From assembly GCA_945956915.1 (NCBI GenBank), contig CAMFJH010000006.1:1-64000 (forward strand): 64,000 nucleotides of DNA. The letters run 5' to 3'. The first letter of the stretch is position 1. Each line of letters begins with the position of its first letter. The DNA comes from an uncultured Francisellaceae bacterium. GTDB taxonomy: Bacteria; Pseudomonadota; Gammaproteobacteria; UBA6186; Azoamicaceae. The notes below the pieces were generated by a model. It was not told where the DNA came from. It did not search any database and saw nothing but the letters and a program-made list of their open reading frames with translations. The position numbers and the translations under genes were made by a program. This document shows positions 55,402-64,000 of this stretch, one piece after another.

Positions 55402-57870
55402 ATGATAGAATATAAACACTACTCAGACATAGCAACAAGATTACTGGAACTCCCCACCATACTCGAAACAGCATGTATTAACAAAAATCAGGTTGGGTAT
55501 AGAGAAGCACGTAATCTTTGGTTAGCGCTAAAAAAAAAGGTGAAGCAAATTCCAAGGGCATATTATCGCCGCACGCTTAACTTTCAAGCCCTTCAAGCAA
55601 CAGATCCTCACTTAAAAAAAGAAGAAGCAGAAACCACACATCAGCAGATCCAACAACTAATGCAAAATCCGCATCTTTTCTTTCAATTACAAGCAGGTTT
55701 TGGTAATTTAAGAGAAGTAGAAAGGTTACTCGAGCGGCCCCAGGTACTCGAACAAGCAAACGCCGATAACAATCGTGCTTTGCGATTAGCAATAGGTTTT
55801 AACCACTTAGCAGTAGTACAAAGATTATTAGCGATCCCCAAGGTACACGAAAATGCACATACTGAAGACAATTTGGTCTTACAAAAGGTAGCAGGATGGC
55901 GCGGGGGCCAATTAAACTTCTTGCAGAATCCAGCAGTACTTGGAAATACACATACCAGAGACGATAAGATCTTACTAAAGGCAATAAAAGCGGGCCTCTT
56001 AGCCATAGTAGAAAGATTGTTGCAGAGTCGAAAGGTATGCGAAAATGCACATACTGCAGACAATAAGGCCTTACTAGAGGCAGCAAAAGCGGACCACTTA
56101 GACATAGTAGAAAGATTATTAGCAATCCCCAAGGTACACGAAAATGCACATACTGAAAGGAATTTGGTCTTAAGGTGGGCGACACGAAAAGGCTACCTTT
56201 CAATGGTAGAAAGATTATTAGCGATCCCCCAGGTGCTCAAAAATATACAGACTGCAAGCGATGCAGTCTTAAGGGAAGCATTAAGAGAGGGTCACTTAGC
56301 TATACTAGAAAAATTATTAGAGATCAGAGAAGTGCGCGAAAATATACTGACTAAATCCCATACAATCTTACTAGAGGCAGTAAAAGCGGGTCACTTAGCT
56401 ATAGTAGAAAAATTATTAAAGATCAAAAAGGTGCGTGAAAATGCACATACTAAAGACAATGAGGCCTTACGAGAGACAGCAAAAACTGGTTACTTCTGGG
56501 AACATAAGCGACCAATCTCCGAATTATACTCATCACGTGAATACTCAGCAATAGTAGAAAAATTATTAGAGATCAAAGAGGTGCGTGAAAATGCACATAC
56601 TAAAGACAATGTGGTCTTAAAATCGGTAGTAGGCTTTGGCGACTTAGCAGCAGTAGAAAAATTATTAGAGATCAAAGCGGTGTGTGAAAATGCACATACT
56701 GCAGACAATGAGGCCTTAGTAGAGGCAGTAAAATGGGACTCGTTTTCCGAAGTAAAAAGATTAGCCATAGTACAAAGATTATTAGACATCCCCGCGGTGC
56801 GTGAAAATGCACATGCTAAAGACAATGCGGTCTTAAATTGGGCGGCACAAAAAGGCTACCTTACAATGGTAGAAAGATTATTAGAGATCCCCGAGGTATG
56901 CAACAATGCACATACTAAAAACAATCAGGCCTTAAGAGGGGCAGCAAGATGTGGCAGATTAGCCATAGTAGAAAGATTATTAGAAATCCCCGAGGTACAC
57001 AAAAATGCACATGCTAAAGACAATCAGGCCTTACGAGGGGCAGTAGAAAGTGGCAACTTAGCCATAGTAGAAAGATTATTAGAAATCCCCGAGGTACACA
57101 AAAATGCACGTGCTAAAGGCAATCGGGTCATAGTAGAGGCAGCACAATGCAACAACTTAGCCGTAGTAGAAAGATTATTAGAAATCCCCGAGGTGCGTGA
57201 AAATGCACATGCTGAAGACAATCAGGCCATAGTAGAGGCAGCAGAATACAACAACTTAGACGTAGTAGAAAGATTATTAGAAATCCCCGAGGTACACAAA
57301 AATGCACATGCTAAAGACAATGCCCTCTTAAAGTGGGCGATACGACAAGAATACCTTGAAATGGTTGAAAGATTATTAGAGATCCCCGAGGTACACAAAA
57401 ATGCACATGCTAAAGACAATCAGGCCTTAAGGGAGGCAGCAAAATACAACCTCTTAACCATAGTAGAAAGATTATTAGAAATCCCCGAGGTACATAAAAA
57501 TGCACATGCTAAAGACAATCAGGCCTTACGAGAGGCAGTAAGAGGTCGCCATTCTGCTGTCGTTTTTACTTTATATAACACAGCAAATAACTTAGAAAAG
57601 AGCAGATTAAAGTCTCTAAAACTTTTAAGTAAGTCTTCTTTTTTAGGTGCATCTTCTTTAGGTGATTTTATAGCAAAATATGAACAGCAGTTAGGTGAAG
57701 TGCAAAATAAATTGCAAGAATTATTACCTCCAGATCTCTCTCCAATAATAGCTAAATATGCGGAACTTCCATCTAAGCCTATCACTTGTGATGCTAGATC
57801 TATAAAAAGACAGCTAGAGGGACCTATACTTCAGCACGATGTTATGAAGAAAAAAAGGCATAAACGGTGA
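55402..57870 (+). CDS. large ankyrin-repeat protein, candidate secreted effector
   Basis: An 822-residue protein. Residues 1-100 are helical and charged. About 18 ankyrin-type repeats of mostly 33 residues run from roughly 101 to 715, each with the core AIVERLLEIPEVHKNAHAKD and then NQALREAA. Two repeats carry inserts (GYFWEHKRPISELYSSR; WDSFSEVKR). The C-terminal 100 residues hold a conserved-looking segment LLPPDLSPIIAKYAE and end in the basic cluster MKKKRHKR, similar to a nuclear localisation signal. No signal peptide. The 3' repeats are near identical at DNA level. The absence of a signal peptide, ankyrins and the basic tail fit a type IV-secreted effector; that is inference. Confidence 0.82.
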   Translation: MIEYKHYSDIATRLLELPTILETACINKNQVGYREARNLWLALKKKVKQIPRAYYRRTLNFQALQATDPHLKKEEAETTHQQIQQLMQNPHLFFQLQAGFGNLREVERLLERPQVLEQANADNNRALRLAIGFNHLAVVQRLLAIPKVHENAHTEDNLVLQKVAGWRGGQLNFLQNPAVLGNTHTRDDKILLKAIKAGLLAIVERLLQSRKVCENAHTADNKALLEAAKADHLDIVERLLAIPKVHENAHTERNLVLRWATRKGYLSMVERLLAIPQVLKNIQTASDAVLREALREGHLAILEKLLEIREVRENILTKSHTILLEAVKAGHLAIVEKLLKIKKVRENAHTKDNEALRETAKTGYFWEHKRPISELYSSREYSAIVEKLLEIKEVRENAHTKDNVVLKSVVGFGDLAAVEKLLEIKAVCENAHTADNEALVEAVKWDSFSEVKRLAIVQRLLDIPAVRENAHAKDNAVLNWAAQKGYLTMVERLLEIPEVCNNAHTKNNQALRGAARCGRLAIVERLLEIPEVHKNAHAKDNQALRGAVESGNLAIVERLLEIPEVHKNARAKGNRVIVEAAQCNNLAVVERLLEIPEVRENAHAEDNQAIVEAAEYNNLDVVERLLEIPEVHKNAHAKDNALLKWAIRQEYLEMVERLLEIPEVHKNAHAKDNQALREAAKYNLLTIVERLLEIPEVHKNAHAKDNQALREAVRGRHSAVVFTLYNTANNLEKSRLKSLKLLSKSSFLGASSLGDFIAKYEQQLGEVQNKLQELLPPDLSPIIAKYAELPSKPITCDARSIKRQLEGPILQHDVMKKKRHKR
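56889..57540 (+). repeat. near-identical 99-bp tandem repeats in the ankyrin gene
   Basis: The last six to seven ankyrin units share long identical DNA stretches such as GAAATCCCCGAGGTACACAA and AATGCACATGCTAAAGACAA, spaced 99 bases apart. The earlier units differ much more. This points to recent duplication or gene conversion in the 3' half. Confidence 0.85.
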
Positions 57871-57960
57871 CACGGCACATTTTATGCGAATAATAATAAA
57901 GTAGCTGCCCACCGCCTTCTTATCAAGCTAGTTTTAATCTATAAATTAGGATAGCGCCAG

Positions 57961-57986
57961 AAGTTAGGAGCTTATACTCCTAACTT
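57961..57986. terminator. hairpin after the ankyrin gene
   Basis: AAGTTAGGAG-cttata-CTCCTAACTT is a perfect 10-bp stem followed by TTATA, 91 bases after the ankyrin stop. Probable intrinsic terminator, although the T run is short. Confidence 0.5.
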
Positions 57987-58070
57987 TATAGCGCAGTGCC
58001 GTTATCACTATTGAGCTATCGATCTTTATGCTATTCTAAATTCAAGAAACTCTATAAAGGAACCTAGAAC

Positions 58071-59279
58071 ATGTACATTCCATTACCTGAACGTGTAAAA
58101 CGCATTAAACCATCCCCCACACTGGCGGTAACTGCGCGTGCTGCCGCTTTAAAAGCCTCGGGCTTAAACATTATTGGCTTGGGCGCTGGAGAACCGGATT
58201 TTGATACACCTTCACACATCAAAGCCGCAGCGATAAAAGCCATAGAACAAGGCTTTACCAAATATACGGCCGTAGAGGGTATCTTAAGTTTGCGCAAAGC
58301 GATTGTGCAAAAATTTTCTCATGATAACCAACTTCAATTTAATCCTGATCAAATTTTGGTTTCTTGCGGGGGCAAGCAAAGCTTTTTCAATTTATGTCAA
58401 GCATTATTGGGCCCTGGGGATGAAGTGATTATCCCTGCACCTTATTGGGTTTCTTATCCGGACATTGTACTATTAGCCGATGCTAAGCCTGTAATTATTC
58501 AGGCCGGTATAGAACAAGATTTTAAAATTACGCCGGAGCAACTGGAAAAAGCCATCACGCCTAAAACTAAATTATTTGTGATCAACAGTCCTTCTAATCC
58601 GACTGGCATTGCCTATACACGAGCAGAACTCAAAGCACTCGCGGATGTTTTAATCAAACACCCAAGTATTTTTATTGCTACTGACGATATGTATGAACAC
58701 ATCCTGTGGAGCAAAGAACCCTTCTGCAATATCCTCATGGTTTGTCCTGCCTTGTATGAACGCACCATTGTATTACATGGCGTTTCTAAAACCTATGCCA
58801 TGACCGGATGGCGTATTGGATATGCCGCAGGACCCAAAGAATTAATAACTGCTATGAGCAATATTCAGGGGCAAAGCACCTCGAATCCCTGCTCTATTTC
58901 TCAAATGGCGGCTTTGGCTGCCTTAAGTGGTGATCAATCTTGTATACAGACTATGCTAAAAGCTTTTAAAGAGCGTCATGATTTTGTAGTAACAGCCTTA
59001 AATGCAATACCTGGAATACAGTGTATGCAGGGCGATGGTACCTTCTATGCCTTTGCTAAAGTACAAGCAATTATTGATAAACTACAAGCACTGGGATTTA
59101 GTGAGATTAAAGATGATGCTGATTTTTCTGAATTCTTATTGCAAAAAGCACAAGTGGCTGTAGTACCTGGCTCAGCTTTCGGTGCTTCAGGGTATATCCG
59201 GCTTTCATTTGCCACGGATTTGAACACTTTGAAAGAAGCTATGAAAAGACTTGAAATCTGTATTGGGGGAATTAGCTAA
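58071..59279 (+). CDS. aspartate / aromatic aminotransferase family (class I)
   Basis: A 402-residue PLP enzyme of the AspC-Ib type: LGAGEPDFDTP at the N-terminus, YTAVEGILSLRKAI, INSPSNPTGIAYT, and the PLP lysine in VLHGVSKTYAMTGWRIGYAAG, followed by the substrate-carboxylate arginine in GYIRLSFATD. It would interconvert aspartate/oxaloacetate and glutamate/2-oxoglutarate. AAAGGA lies before ATG. Stands alone. Exact amino-acid preference cannot be seen. Confidence 0.92.
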   Translation: MYIPLPERVKRIKPSPTLAVTARAAALKASGLNIIGLGAGEPDFDTPSHIKAAAIKAIEQGFTKYTAVEGILSLRKAIVQKFSHDNQLQFNPDQILVSCGGKQSFFNLCQALLGPGDEVIIPAPYWVSYPDIVLLADAKPVIIQAGIEQDFKITPEQLEKAITPKTKLFVINSPSNPTGIAYTRAELKALADVLIKHPSIFIATDDMYEHILWSKEPFCNILMVCPALYERTIVLHGVSKTYAMTGWRIGYAAGPKELITAMSNIQGQSTSNPCSISQMAALAALSGDQSCIQTMLKAFKERHDFVVTALNAIPGIQCMQGDGTFYAFAKVQAIIDKLQALGFSEIKDDADFSEFLLQKAQVAVVPGSAFGASGYIRLSFATDLNTLKEAMKRLEICIGGIS

Positions 59280-59308
59280 CTTATCAATGGGTTTTGTTAT
59301 AAAAAAAT

Positions 59309-59337
59309 TTGACCAAGGCTATTATATTGTTTAAGAT
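59309..59337 (+). promoter_or_regulatory. promoter of tRNA-Asn
   Basis: TTGACC (59309-59314), 17 bases, TAAGAT (59332-59337), placing transcription start just before the tRNA 5' end at 59350. Confidence 0.5.
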
Positions 59338-59349
59338 GCAATATATCTT

Positions 59350-59425
<76 letters not shown>

Positions 59426-59573
59426 CACTTTAATTACTTAAGCCCAGATACCAAGTTTTTGATATTGCATACTAGTTCCCCTTAATTCAAGCAAGCAAAT
59501 TAACTTTACATTTAGCAAAAATACTTGTATCCTATTGTTCAATAATTCTTTATATAAAACTAGGAGAAAATAT

Positions 59574-62075
59574 ATGAGTTCTACTTATGAAGAAACCAAA
59601 ACATCACTAGATCTATTAATTGCAAGTCGTGTAACTCGAATAGCACGATCTCCTGTTTTTAGTCTCATTAGAGATATTATGGCTAACCCTACAGATCTAC
59701 TGTTTGCAGATCTTCAGCTTACCAACCCTGTGCTCATCGCTGGAAACTCTGCTTATTTATTGTATGTTCCCGATACTGTAGACCACACTCCAATCTTGGA
59801 TACAGATTTATATGTATTAAAAGAACGCCATTTTAGAATCGATCAAGTATTTAAAACTAACACAAGCACACATCATGGTTTAACGCCTATTCATTATACT
59901 GAAACCTATCGTTTATTATCTGCCTTGGAAGATGACACTCAAGATATTGTAATACATGTTTATCTCACCAAAACCGGATTATTCTTTTATATTGATTGTC
60001 CTATTTCTTTAAATAAAACACAAATTGATTGTCTTAAAGCGAATGTTGAGCGCTTTAAAAAAATCATTATTGATTTAATTGAAAAAAATGATAAAAGTTA
60101 TTTAAAACAAAAAGCCATTGTCAAAAAAATTGAAGAAGAATTAAGTGCTTTAAGTCATTCTTTAAATACCGTAGAGCAACTTAAAGCTTATATTAAGAAA
60201 GCCAATATATTTATACAAGAAATTCGCATTTTAAACCAATATACCGAATCAGACGATCCCCGAGAATTTGTTACTCAAAATACTGTAGATGCATTAGAAA
60301 AAAGAATCCTTCATTATGAAGCTATTGCAAACAAATCGGAAACAGTAGAATGTAATTTTGAAGAAGATAAAAAAGAAACATGTGAAACATCCCCTAGATA
60401 TAAACTAGAAGATCCAATAAAGGATTTCATTCGAGAAACTGTAAAAACACTTACAAACAATCTTGAGGTGATTCCAGCATTAGTTGAAAAATATAAAAAA
60501 ATGTGTCTGCGAGACCCTAATATTGAAGATATTATAACCGATTATTCATCAATAGAAACTATTAGATATTATGAATTACTACTTTCTCTACCCAAAGGCA
60601 TCAAAAATGAAGATGTAAGCAACATTACCACATTATCTAAAAAAATTGAAACTGAAATAAAAATATTTGACACCTATATTTTAAATTGTCTGGCAATGTC
60701 CGCACGAGGTGGCAATCCACTTGTTTTTGAAAGCTTATTTACTTTATTTGAAAATCGTCTTCCAGAATCCTTTTATACAAAACTGCTTGAAGCGCTTATT
60801 AACTGTGCTCCGGGGATGAAAAAAAATAACATCATGACTGTTTGTGAATTCTTAAACACTTACTCTCTTCATTACAAGCAAGTACTTTTAAACATGTGCA
60901 ACGAATCCATTTATGAAACGTCTGAAGATGAATTCGAAGGCACCTCTCTTTACAAAACACAGGAAAAATCATTTTTTGATTGTATTTTTATTTCTCTATT
61001 ATTTAAAATTTACCTTAAAGACGATTTTGACACCTTTAATATGTTGTTAAAGCAGGGAGCAAATTCAAATACTTGGGGACTAAAAAACAAAGAAAGCCAT
61101 TTAAAAGTGAGATTTACTTTAATATATGCGATAGGATCCTATACATCTAAGAATTATGGCTGCTACATTGAAGCCCTTATAGCATGTGGGGCAAATCCCA
61201 ATCTTAGAAACCATCAGTCCACCCTTATTCACAATTGTTCAAAAAAATTACAGATATCCCTTACAGACAAAAAAATAAAACAACTCACGAATGGAAAGAT
61301 GAGGGTAAAATCAGACGACACAGACGAGTTATCGGAATTGCTGGTTTTAGTAATTCAGTCCTGTCGTACACCGGTTGTTAGCTGCTTGCTTCCACCTACC
61401 AACATTCAAATTTTAACGATTGCACTCGCTGAAGTTTTCAATTCAAATTTATTTAACAATCGGCTCTTGCCATCTAACAAACCTTTCGTTGAATATGCAA
61501 ACAATCTTGAGATGGCCAATCAAATTTGTCCACCTCAAAGCACTTTAAGTGCTCAGCCTTTTATCGGATACTTATTTTACCCTGCACTCTCTCTTAACTC
61601 AGAAAAAAAAGAAATACAAGAAGCCTACACTGAGTATTTTAAATCTTTGCACCAATGTCTGATGGAAAAGCTAAGTAACCCTAAACTCACTAAAACTGAA
61701 TTTGATCAAGCATATAATGAATTATTTGACAAAGGTCGTTCGTATCAATATGATAAAAATAATGAGAAATCACATCGTTTTTTTCAAAGTTGTGATTTTC
61801 TAATCACCTTGAAAGCTTCCTTATTACCTACTCTTAAAGAGAAAATAAGCTTTATGAAAGACTATATCCCTACACTGGGACCACATTTAGTGTCTACTTG
61901 CACTCTTCTCTATCAGAAACATAATATTCCTACTCATAAACCTTTTTTACTAGATTTAAGAAATCAGGCTTATCCTCAAAGCACGACTACTGTTATTTTA
62001 TCATCTGTTCTGGATCCTGAAGAAAAAAAACTAAATCTTAAGATGAACGCTAAAAAACCAAATCCTAAAAAATAA
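59574..62075 (+). CDS. large protein with NTase-like N-terminus and ankyrin repeats, candidate effector
   Basis: An 833-residue protein without a recognised full-length family. Residues 53-80 contain LIAGNSAYLLYV then HTPILDTDLYVLKERHF, which resembles the nucleotidyltransferase-fold pattern of G-(G/N)-S-A followed by h-x-D-x-D. A coiled-coil-like region (about 160-235) follows. Two ankyrin-type repeats occur near 485-560 (MLLKQGANSNTW; LIACGANPNLRNHQSTLIHNC). The C-terminus is basic (KKLNLKMNAKKPNPKK). No signal peptide. ATG 59574 follows AGGAG. Together with the 55402 gene it marks an accessory region; the effector role is inference. Confidence 0.7.
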   Translation: MSSTYEETKTSLDLLIASRVTRIARSPVFSLIRDIMANPTDLLFADLQLTNPVLIAGNSAYLLYVPDTVDHTPILDTDLYVLKERHFRIDQVFKTNTSTHHGLTPIHYTETYRLLSALEDDTQDIVIHVYLTKTGLFFYIDCPISLNKTQIDCLKANVERFKKIIIDLIEKNDKSYLKQKAIVKKIEEELSALSHSLNTVEQLKAYIKKANIFIQEIRILNQYTESDDPREFVTQNTVDALEKRILHYEAIANKSETVECNFEEDKKETCETSPRYKLEDPIKDFIRETVKTLTNNLEVIPALVEKYKKMCLRDPNIEDIITDYSSIETIRYYELLLSLPKGIKNEDVSNITTLSKKIETEIKIFDTYILNCLAMSARGGNPLVFESLFTLFENRLPESFYTKLLEALINCAPGMKKNNIMTVCEFLNTYSLHYKQVLLNMCNESIYETSEDEFEGTSLYKTQEKSFFDCIFISLLFKIYLKDDFDTFNMLLKQGANSNTWGLKNKESHLKVRFTLIYAIGSYTSKNYGCYIEALIACGANPNLRNHQSTLIHNCSKKLQISLTDKKIKQLTNGKMRVKSDDTDELSELLVLVIQSCRTPVVSCLLPPTNIQILTIALAEVFNSNLFNNRLLPSNKPFVEYANNLEMANQICPPQSTLSAQPFIGYLFYPALSLNSEKKEIQEAYTEYFKSLHQCLMEKLSNPKLTKTEFDQAYNELFDKGRSYQYDKNNEKSHRFFQSCDFLITLKASLLPTLKEKISFMKDYIPTLGPHLVSTCTLLYQKHNIPTHKPFLLDLRNQAYPQSTTTVILSSVLDPEEKKLNLKMNAKKPNPKK

Positions 62076-62206
62076 CTTAAAATTAAGAGACAAATTAAGC
62101 AGAAGAGACTAATAACTCATATACTTAAAAACATCAAGAGATTATAATTCCTCTAATGCTTTTGAACGCCCCCCCTAGGGGCCTAAAAAGCAAAGATATC
62201 GCCTTT

Positions 62207-62426
62207 TTAGCGATAACCTGGGTAGCTTCTATAAGAAGAATGAGCAGGATTTATATTGTTGAGTTGTCCAGCTCTTTCTTTTTTCTTTGCTTCCCATGCA
62301 CTTAGCCACCGAGGCTCTTCACATTTTTGCCGAATGCTTTTTAGCACTTCCTCGAACCGTGTATACGCCCGTTTCTTCTAGAATACCTTTATACACTGCA
62401 AAAGCTTGCATATCATAGAAAATCAT
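62207..62426 (-). pseudogene. frameshifted small gene downstream of the DUF234-type ATPase
   Basis: On the minus strand a frame from ATG 62426 (or 62411) reads MQAFAVYKGILEETGVYT and then loses frame; another frame continues RFEEVLKSIRQKCEEPRWL and ends SSYRSYPGYR-TAA at 62207. One missing base near 62361 joins them into one protein of about 70 residues. The start overlaps the stop of the 62423 gene, as in an operon. The product would be rich in K/E with an NINPAHSSYRSYPGYR tail. No family recognised. The remaining 62076-62206 holds only a weak TATCGC/GCGATA hairpin (62197-62215). Confidence 0.4.
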
Positions 62427-63868
62427 AATAGTAAATCGGAGAAATTGATTATTTTATAGAAATAGTCAGTTTCTTCTACTTCATTAGTCACACCATTCAC
62501 ATGTATTAGCACTGGCAAGCAAACAAAACCTTTCGGCAACTGCAAACTTGAAAGTTTAGTCCGCATTTCTTCCACAATTCCTAAGCCAATTTTATGAGTG
62601 GAGAATTTGATCTCACATGCAAATAATGTCTGATATTTCGTTTGAATCAAATAATCAACTTGACATCCCGCCTGTCGAGAAGTTTTATTTTGAAAAAATG
62701 GATTATTTGAAAGAATTTCATCGGCTCTTAAGTTCAATTGGGTCCATATCTCAGCACGGTTGTTTAGAATCACATTCTCAAATTGCAAGCCCATCATCGA
62801 TTCCCAGTTAGGAAGATTTGAGAGTGTTTTTGCTTGAAATTGATTACTCTGTATTTTAGTGAACTTTGGAGCAATATATTTAAAATAGAAGCGTAGATAA
62901 TTATCTTTCAGCCGAAATTTACTTAGAGCAAGATCTTCACCTGATTTGATAGACCAAGTATAATCTCTACTAACAAACCCTGCCAAAGTCAAATCCTCTA
63001 AATATTCATGGAGTGAACCACTTTTATTATAACGAATTTCCTTCATGATTTCTGTACTGCTTTTTGGCCCTTGTGCTAAACTTTCAATAATTTTCCCACA
63101 AATAGTCTTTCTTCTTCCAAAAAGATCATTAAAAATATATTGAAATTCATTAACTAAAACACCATCTGGAACAAAACATAATTGCTTAATATTTTCTGCG
63201 GAGGATGATTTCGGATTTATTAATTCAATATACCAAGGAATACCTCCTGATAAAGCTAAAAACATCAATTTTTCAAAAGCTGATTTTTTAAAGCCTACCG
63301 ATTCTAACAATTGATTACAATCTTTTAAAGGTAACTCAGTTAAGGTAATTTTGAAAGCAATTCTTCCAAAAAATCCTGTGCTGCTTAAAATATTTTTTTC
63401 TATCCACGAAGAGACAGAACCACATAATATCAAAATAAGTTGGGAATTTTTTTTAAAATATAGCTCCCAAGCATTTTTTAGTTTACCTAAAAAATTTTCA
63501 TCTTTTGATCCCATCCAAGAAATCTCATCTAATAAAATAATGACTCGACCTGATGTGCATTCTTTTGATAATAAAAAAAATAGATCTGTCCAATCCATAG
63601 CCTTTATGTTAGGCAATTCACTTTGTAATGATAATTGCTTTGAAAATTCATCTCTCTGCATTTGAGCTGTGGTATTTTTTTTAGGAGGGAGCCCAGCAAA
63701 AGAAAAAAATTTCATCCCTTTTGCAAATTCTGTAATGAGTCGACTTTTTCCAATACGTCTACGGCCACGTATTACAACTAGGCTTGCAGTTTTTTTATCC
63801 AATAAATTTTTTAGAGATTTTAACTCAGTTGCTCGGCCAACAAAAGGGGCATCAATGATGGTTTGCAT
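62423..63868 (-). CDS. P-loop ATPase with DUF234-type C-terminus (second copy)
   Basis: A 481-residue protein of the same architecture as 40537: PFVGRATELKSLKNLL, Walker A in VIRGRRRIGKSRLITEF, Walker B VIILLDEISWMGSKD, sensor LILCGSVSSWIEKN, winged helix (NKSGSLHEYLEDLTLAGFV) and a C-terminal DUF234 region with CQVDYLIQTKYQTLFACEIKF, the D...E-x-K pattern of PD-(D/E)xK nucleases. The two copies are clearly diverged. A palindrome array begins 17 bases upstream of its start, within the promoter region. Confidence 0.83.
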   Translation of the reverse strand: MQTIIDAPFVGRATELKSLKNLLDKKTASLVVIRGRRRIGKSRLITEFAKGMKFFSFAGLPPKKNTTAQMQRDEFSKQLSLQSELPNIKAMDWTDLFFLLSKECTSGRVIILLDEISWMGSKDENFLGKLKNAWELYFKKNSQLILILCGSVSSWIEKNILSSTGFFGRIAFKITLTELPLKDCNQLLESVGFKKSAFEKLMFLALSGGIPWYIELINPKSSSAENIKQLCFVPDGVLVNEFQYIFNDLFGRRKTICGKIIESLAQGPKSSTEIMKEIRYNKSGSLHEYLEDLTLAGFVSRDYTWSIKSGEDLALSKFRLKDNYLRFYFKYIAPKFTKIQSNQFQAKTLSNLPNWESMMGLQFENVILNNRAEIWTQLNLRADEILSNNPFFQNKTSRQAGCQVDYLIQTKYQTLFACEIKFSTHKIGLGIVEEMRTKLSSLQLPKGFVCLPVLIHVNGVTNEVEETDYFYKIINFSDLLL

Positions 63869-63884
63869 AAGGGCTCCATTACTC

Positions 63885-64000
63885 TATCTTGCACTGTAAT
63901 GCATTATATCAATATAGTGCAAAATAAATCAAAATATTATCTTGCACTATAATGCATTTTCTCATTACAGCGCAAAATAATACTCGATTATTATCTTGCA
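63885..64000. repeat. tandem palindromic repeat array, cut by the window edge
   Basis: The motif TATCTTGCACTRTAATGCAT recurs at 63885, 63938 and 63992 (period 53-54). Each full unit is an imperfect palindrome of TTGCACTRTAATG, about 8 bases, then its near complement (CAATATAGTGCAA or CATTACAGCGCAA), followed by AAATAA and a variable A/T-rich spacer of about 10-12 bases. The third copy runs off the end. It lies in the promoter region of the DUF234-type ATPase. Confidence 0.75.

Noticed and set aside
55577-57785. Several long antisense frames across the ankyrin gene
   Set aside because: They arise because the repeat codons lack stops in the other strand; their repeats mirror the sense repeats and they have no ribosome sites.
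63885-64000. CRISPR array
   Set aside because: Period is regular, but the non-repeated part is only about 10-12 bases and A/T-rich, there are no cas genes in the window, and the units are long imperfect palindromes.

Overview
This AT-rich window reads as a chromosomal segment of a gammaproteobacterium, most likely a host-associated member of the Legionellales (Coxiella / Legionella / Rickettsiella / Berkiella-like). The support is gammaproteobacterial gene order (rpsP-rimM-trmD-rplS; recA-alaS-lysC-csrA; dusB-fis; accB-accC-prmA), Hda and a 17 kDa-antigen-type lipoprotein. Two large eukaryotic-like proteins (18 ankyrin-type repeats; an ankyrin-containing protein) and a charged coiled-coil protein with a J-domain-like segment add to it. 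The genus is an inference and was not tested by any search.

Layout: (1) 1-10160: the 3' end of a damaged hpt, a DUF1737-like acidic protein, pcnB, tRNA-Glu(CTC), an RRM RNA-binding protein, dsbD, accB-accC-prmA, a CNNM/CorC-type membrane protein, dam, yacG and a solitary AbiEi-type antitoxin with a perfect palindrome at its promoter. (2) 10162-19114: an MdtABC-plus-outer-membrane-factor efflux operon with two separate lesions, a nonsense codon in mdtB and a frameshift in the outer membrane factor. (3) 19377-27857: the coiled-coil protein, kdoO-fadD, htpG, and recR-dnaX with a dnaX frameshift heptamer. (4) 27992-36360: an AAA/DUF4143-type ATPase behind a palindromic operator, a second intact RND pump with its adaptor, hda, a cation diffusion facilitator and dusB-fis. 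(5) 36460-42736: M50 protease, grxD, a HEPN-MNT pair, sodB, argD, a DUF234-type ATPase and an L,D-transpeptidase. (6) 42980-55148: a REC protein with a degenerate GGDEF domain, a shortened dsbC, rplS-trmD-rimM-rpsP, csrA, lysC, alaS, recA, marR, a 17 kDa-type lipoprotein and uvrB. (7) 55221-64000: the accessory end, with the 822-aa ankyrin protein, aspartate aminotransferase, tRNA-Asn, the 833-aa ankyrin/NTase-like protein, a frameshifted small gene, a second DUF234-type ATPase and a tandem array of palindromes running off the window.

The housekeeping blocks look ordinary. Genome erosion is visible at several points: hpt, mdtB, the outer membrane factor, small fragments, and aroQ, ybaB and recX missing from their usual places. 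The least explained material is the three large eukaryotic-like or coiled-coil proteins, the three P-loop ATPases of the DUF234/DUF4143 type with unusual palindromic DNA nearby, and the palindrome array at the right edge.
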